Shown here one piece after another: positions 61,011 through 64,000 of a DNA stretch of 64,000 bases. The stretch's first letter is position 1. Every line of letters starts with the position of its first letter. The stretch covers positions 432,414-496,413 of the forward strand of contig JABFGI010000001.1 in assembly GCA_013112535.1 (NCBI GenBank), given 5' to 3'. Source of the stretch: Pseudomonadota bacterium (GTDB taxonomy: Bacteria > Pseudomonadota > Gammaproteobacteria > Eutrophobiales > Eutrophobiaceae). The notes under the pieces are model-generated. The model was not told where the DNA came from. It saw nothing but the letters and a program-made list of their open reading frames with translations, and did no database searches. A program made the translations under genes and the position numbers.

Positions 61011-62492
61011 TTAAAGCGCTAATTTTAGTCTTGATATGCCATCACGTATTTGTTCCTCGGTGGTAGAAGAGTAACCGAATAAGATTGTACGTTCTTTATA
61101 GCCCTTTTTACCAAAGTCATAAGCCGCAGCGGCAGGTAAAGAGTAAATACCAATTCCAGCATCCTGTGCGATTTGTTGTACTTTTGTTGCTTCAGGCAGG
61201 GATTCTGGCAAGTGCCAGACCAAATGCATACCTCCCTCTAATCCGGATAATTTCACATCGCTAAAGTTATTTTTTAGTTCTTGTATCAGGCAATTTCGTC
61301 TATTTAAATAAGTTCGCCTGATACAACGTAAATGTTTAAGGTAGGCACCACTTGTAATAAATTCCATCATAACGGATTGATCTAACCAGGCATGACCATT
61401 ATCCATCAGTGCTTTTGCTGTTCTAGCTGTATCTACCAGCTCTTCCGGTAAGACCAAATACCCCATTCGCAAAGCTGCACCAATCGATTTTGAAAATGTT
61501 CCCATATAAATTACATAGCCATGCTTGTCTTGCCCGGCAACGGCTGTTAAGGGTGAACCTTGATGTCGAAAATCGCTATCGTAATCATCCTCAATAATAT
61601 AGGCGCCTGTACTTCTGGCCCATTCAAGTAATCGAATTCGTCGTTCGAGAGGTAAAGTTGCTCCCAGCGGATACTGGTGTGAGGGCGTAACATAAGCTAA
61701 CGCTGTTTTTTTATCGGGTAATTGGTTTACATCAAGCCCGTCATCATCAACTGGTACAGGGTGTAATTCCGCGCCATAACTTTCTAAAACGTAAGCAGCA
61801 CCTTGATAACAGGGGCATTCCATTACCACTGGAGTACCTTGTTTAATAAATATTCGTGAGACAACATTGAGCGCCTCTTGAATGCCATTCACTATTATAA
61901 TTTGTTCAGGATTACAACTAATACCCCTTGCAGGCCGTAGATGATCAGCAATTGCTTTACGCAATTCGTAAATGCCTGCGGGGTCATGATACTCCGTCAT
62001 GCTTGGTCCTGAATGCGATAGTTTTTTTAATGTAAGTTGGCGCCAGGTACTGATTGGAAAAGATTGTGGATCTGGTCTTCCTACCCAGAAATCAATGTTA
62101 AGTTTGTCTCTGTGAGGGTTAAAAAGAGCCTGATTACGCCCTTGAAAGGCAACTGGATATCTTTTTAATCGGGCTTTTTCGTTGTCTTTTAATCGCTTTA
62201 CTGTCTTTCTGGATTTTTTGTCAACCAACATTAACGAATCTTCCGGAAGATTCGGATTAACAAATGTACCAACAGTTTTTTGAGAATATAAATAGCCTTC
62301 TGCAATTAATCGATCATAGGCAAGGATAATTGTATTTCGAGATACACCTAATTGTTCATTCAATATGCGGGTTGACGGCATTAGCATGCCGGATTTTAAT
62401 TGACCACTTAAAATTTGTTCACGTATCGATTCGAAGATCTGATTTTGTAGCGACTGATCACAATTAGAATCCAGTTTTATTGATATTTGCAT
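61011..62492 (-). CDS. MocR/PdxR-type GntR regulator with aminotransferase domain
   Basis: This 493-residue protein has an N-terminal winged helix of GntR type (QILSGQLKSGMLMPSTRILN, VSRNTIILAYDRLIAEGYLY) and, after a linker, a fold-type I aminotransferase domain (WRQLTLKKLSHSGPSM, EDDYDSDFRHQGSPL, the PLP lysine in GTFSKSIGAALRMGYL, and HLVWHLPE). Such proteins sense PLP or amino acids and usually control vitamin B6 or amino-acid genes. No obvious target lies beside it. A minus-strand promoter must lie between 62493 and 62573. Confidence 0.92.
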   Translation of the reverse strand: MQISIKLDSNCDQSLQNQIFESIREQILSGQLKSGMLMPSTRILNEQLGVSRNTIILAYDRLIAEGYLYSQKTVGTFVNPNLPEDSLMLVDKKSRKTVKRLKDNEKARLKRYPVAFQGRNQALFNPHRDKLNIDFWVGRPDPQSFPISTWRQLTLKKLSHSGPSMTEYHDPAGIYELRKAIADHLRPARGISCNPEQIIIVNGIQEALNVVSRIFIKQGTPVVMECPCYQGAAYVLESYGAELHPVPVDDDGLDVNQLPDKKTALAYVTPSHQYPLGATLPLERRIRLLEWARSTGAYIIEDDYDSDFRHQGSPLTAVAGQDKHGYVIYMGTFSKSIGAALRMGYLVLPEELVDTARTAKALMDNGHAWLDQSVMMEFITSGAYLKHLRCIRRTYLNRRNCLIQELKNNFSDVKLSGLEGGMHLVWHLPESLPEATKVQQIAQDAGIGIYSLPAAAAYDFGKKGYKERTILFGYSSTTEEQIRDGISRLKLAL

Positions 62493-62573
62493 AAACGTCC
62501 CCTACATGAGTATGCATAACATATAAACAAACATTGGTTCTAATATATCAGGTTTTAATTGAATATAAAAAAC

Positions 62574-63662
62574 TCAGTTAATAAGTTGGTAGATACTAAG
62601 ATATGCTCCCCAGTCTGATTGGTAAACTAATTTTGTTTTATCAAAAGATTTATCTAACGAAGATGTAAAAGGTAGTAATCGTACCAACAGGGAATCTTCA
62701 AATGATTTATCTGTGATACGCCAAACGCGGTTAAATTTTTCTGACATTGGTTGGACTAAATAACTGCCGGTTCCATTTCCTTCTTTAGCCCATTCTTTTA
62801 CTTTGGAAATACTATTATGTAAATCAGCAGCAGCAGGGAACAGTTTTGTTTCTAATGGTAAACCTTTGCCTGCCAAAGTAGCTATTTCCTGTACATGCGC
62901 CAGATCGTCACTGCTAACCAATATATAAGTATTTTTGTCTATGGGTAAGACTTTTTGTAATTCAGAAATAGCTGTATCCATATCTTGCAATAAGAATTGA
63001 CTATATTTGGATAATGTTTCATTAGTATCAAAACCACCAGCGACAGACTCCCATAAAGCCTGCTCTTCTTTTGATTGATAGGCATTTTTAGCCGGTCCCT
63101 TTATCCATGTTTCGCGTCCGGTAAAGAGATGTATTCTTTGAGCATTATCCCAGTATGAAACAAATAATGATTGTTCATCGGTGTATTTTTTTATTGCTTC
63201 GGAAGTCTTCAACCACTTTTCATAACGAAACTGTGCAGGCTTGTCAGTAGTGACAGCTTTTTTAGCTTTTTCTTCAATAGAGTCTTCGTCAGAAGACTTT
63301 TCTTCAGGTAAATAAATTATGGCTTTTTTTTCTTGACCCTGGTTATCTGTGTATTTAGCCACAGTCAGGTCATAGCTGGCGTTATCATCAAGTGAAATAT
63401 GATAGGTACCAATTTCATTAATCTGAAAAGAGGGATTTATAGAAGAGACCTGTGTTGTATCTGTGCTTGTCGTTAATTTAAAAAGTTCATTTATACTATT
63501 CTTAGAAGCAAGATTTTCAGTTGCCACGATATCATCATTGGCTATTTGATTAGTCTGGTTTGAATTTACTATATAAACCAGTCCTGAAATAAGCAATGCA
63601 AGGGCAATGCCTGATAATATGGAAGTTTTTATGAAAGCGTTTTGTTTTTTAATATTCAGCAT
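62574..63662 (-). CDS. haoB: HaoB-like membrane-anchored protein
   Basis: In this 362-residue protein one N-terminal membrane helix (ILSGIALALLISGLVYIVN) anchors a large periplasmic part containing TYILVSSDDLAHVQEIATL, LFPAAADLHNSISKVKEWAK and a C-terminal WRITDKSFEDSLLVRLLPF. Placement just downstream of a hydroxylamine-oxidoreductase-like gene is what identifies it as HaoB, a protein of unknown function encoded beside haoA in nitrifiers and several other gammaproteobacteria. No haem motif (CxxCH) is present. The call is mainly from context. Confidence 0.65.
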   Translation of the reverse strand: MLNIKKQNAFIKTSILSGIALALLISGLVYIVNSNQTNQIANDDIVATENLASKNSINELFKLTTSTDTTQVSSINPSFQINEIGTYHISLDDNASYDLTVAKYTDNQGQEKKAIIYLPEEKSSDEDSIEEKAKKAVTTDKPAQFRYEKWLKTSEAIKKYTDEQSLFVSYWDNAQRIHLFTGRETWIKGPAKNAYQSKEEQALWESVAGGFDTNETLSKYSQFLLQDMDTAISELQKVLPIDKNTYILVSSDDLAHVQEIATLAGKGLPLETKLFPAAADLHNSISKVKEWAKEGNGTGSYLVQPMSEKFNRVWRITDKSFEDSLLVRLLPFTSSLDKSFDKTKLVYQSDWGAYLSIYQLIN

Positions 63663-63725
63663 TTTTGTATCAGGATAAATTGATTTTTGTTTCAGAGAAA
63701 TTCTGAAATCGAGGCTCCATCTTCA

Positions 63726-63745
63726 GGGTAACATCCTTGTCACCC
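63726..63745 (-). promoter_or_regulatory. Hairpin between haoA and haoB
   Basis: GGGTAAC (63726-63732) pairs with GTCACCC (63739-63745) with one G-T wobble and a six-base loop, in the 110-base gap. Without a T-run it is more likely an attenuation or RNA-stabilising hairpin than a full terminator. Confidence 0.45.
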
Positions 63746-63772
63746 TTTTGTATGGATTAATGAAAAACTAGC

Positions 63773-64000
63773 TTATTTACTAAGTGCTTCTACCTTCTTC
63801 TTCAAGGCGTCCATTTCTCTGATACGCGTATTCTCATCCTGAATTTCAGCATAGCGACGCATCAGCCTTGCCCAGCCTTCAGAGTAGGTGAAACCACCGG
63901 GATTAACATGGAACAAGCCTTTGTAATGCTTGATCAAATCATGTTCCCACATCTCTGCATAGGTACGATCGACATATGATGGATTATTTCCTTTAGCAAA
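63773..64000 (-). CDS. haoA: Hydroxylamine oxidoreductase-like multihaem protein, C-terminal 75 residues (partial)
   Basis: The minus strand from the window edge reads, in part, YVDRTYAEMWEHDLIKHYKG and LFHVNPGGFTYSEGWARLMR, ending KKKVEALSK and TAA at 63773. The HYKGLxHVNPGGFTYxEGW block is the conserved C-terminus of octahaem hydroxylamine oxidoreductases. The haem-binding CxxCH motifs are outside the window. There is no C-terminal membrane helix, so this is the soluble form. HaoB is the next gene. Confidence 0.8.
   Translation of the reverse strand, partial: FAKGNNPSYVDRTYAEMWEHDLIKHYKGLFHVNPGGFTYSEGWARLMRRYAEIQDENTRIREMDALKKKVEALSK

Noticed and set aside
1-64000. CRISPR array, rRNA operon, complete tRNA gene, phage integrase or full insertion sequence
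   Set aside because: I looked for regularly spaced repeats, tRNA cloverleaf sequences and transposase or integrase motifs and saw none, apart from the doubtful tRNA-Ser fragment at 14060.

Overview
The window is AT-rich, gene-dense bacterial DNA from a gammaproteobacterium. The evidence is the CmoA/CmoB and TrhO wobble-uridine enzymes, the RoxA-type ribosomal oxygenase, EttA, an HAE1-type RND pump, a class I PHA synthase and TonB-dependent receptors. I cannot name the genus. At the right edge the minus strand carries the C-terminus of a hydroxylamine-oxidoreductase-like multihaem protein followed by a HaoB-like gene. That pair is known from nitrifiers, methanotrophs and some sulfur oxidisers, so nitrogen-oxide or hydroxylamine chemistry is plausible for this organism.

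Layout. 1-3.2 kb: the start of a pirin gene, a Fur-box promoter with an unknown gene, and a molybdopterin oxidoreductase closed by a strong terminator. 3.2-19 kb: an accessory region. It holds an OLD-type nuclease with a proteasome-fold (Ntn) protein and a small membrane protein, an MvaI/BcnI-like endonuclease, a Fic gene with an internal deletion, several nucleotidyltransferase or RelE/HigB-type toxin-antitoxin modules (some intact, some dead), and repeated copies of an unknown 161-residue membrane protein. Dispersed repeats have inserted into or next to reading frames. A TlpA-like thioredoxin and a glutamate dehydrogenase lie inside it. 19-24.2 kb: an RND efflux pair with a divergent TetR regulator. 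24.4-31 kb: the complete Anbu cluster (proteasome-like peptidase, transglutaminase/DUF2126, alpha-E, circularly permuted ATP-grasp), thought to make and process an unidentified peptide or amide.

31-35.7 kb: a cyclic-di-GMP locus, with a DnaJ-DnaJ-PilZ fusion facing a pseudopilin and a GGDEF-EAL protein. 35.7-45.2 kb: mostly housekeeping genes. TrhO, CmoA and CmoB act on tRNA U34, and there are a GST, a PQQ sugar dehydrogenase, a diguanylate cyclase, a SPOUT methyltransferase, RoxA and others. Among them sits a chimeric gene built from pieces of two neighbours. 45.3-54.9 kb (minus strand): parvulin, PHA synthase, and a doubled TonB-receptor/DUF2946 cassette, probably for copper, ending in an Asp-box propeller fused to a TlpA domain. 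55-64 kb: a candidate small RNA, a PP2C phosphatase/kinase pair, EttA, small membrane and periplasmic proteins, a class II amidotransferase, a MocR regulator, and haoB/haoA.

Most notable for follow-up: the OLD/Ntn pair as a possible defence module, two neighbouring reading frames ending in the same repeat-derived tail, the chimeric duplicate at 40.9 kb, the DnaJ-PilZ/pseudopilin/GGDEF-EAL locus, the doubled copper cassette with a substituted metal ligand, the orphan terminator that suggests a small RNA, and the HAO/HaoB pair. All function calls come from reading motifs by eye; no database search was run.
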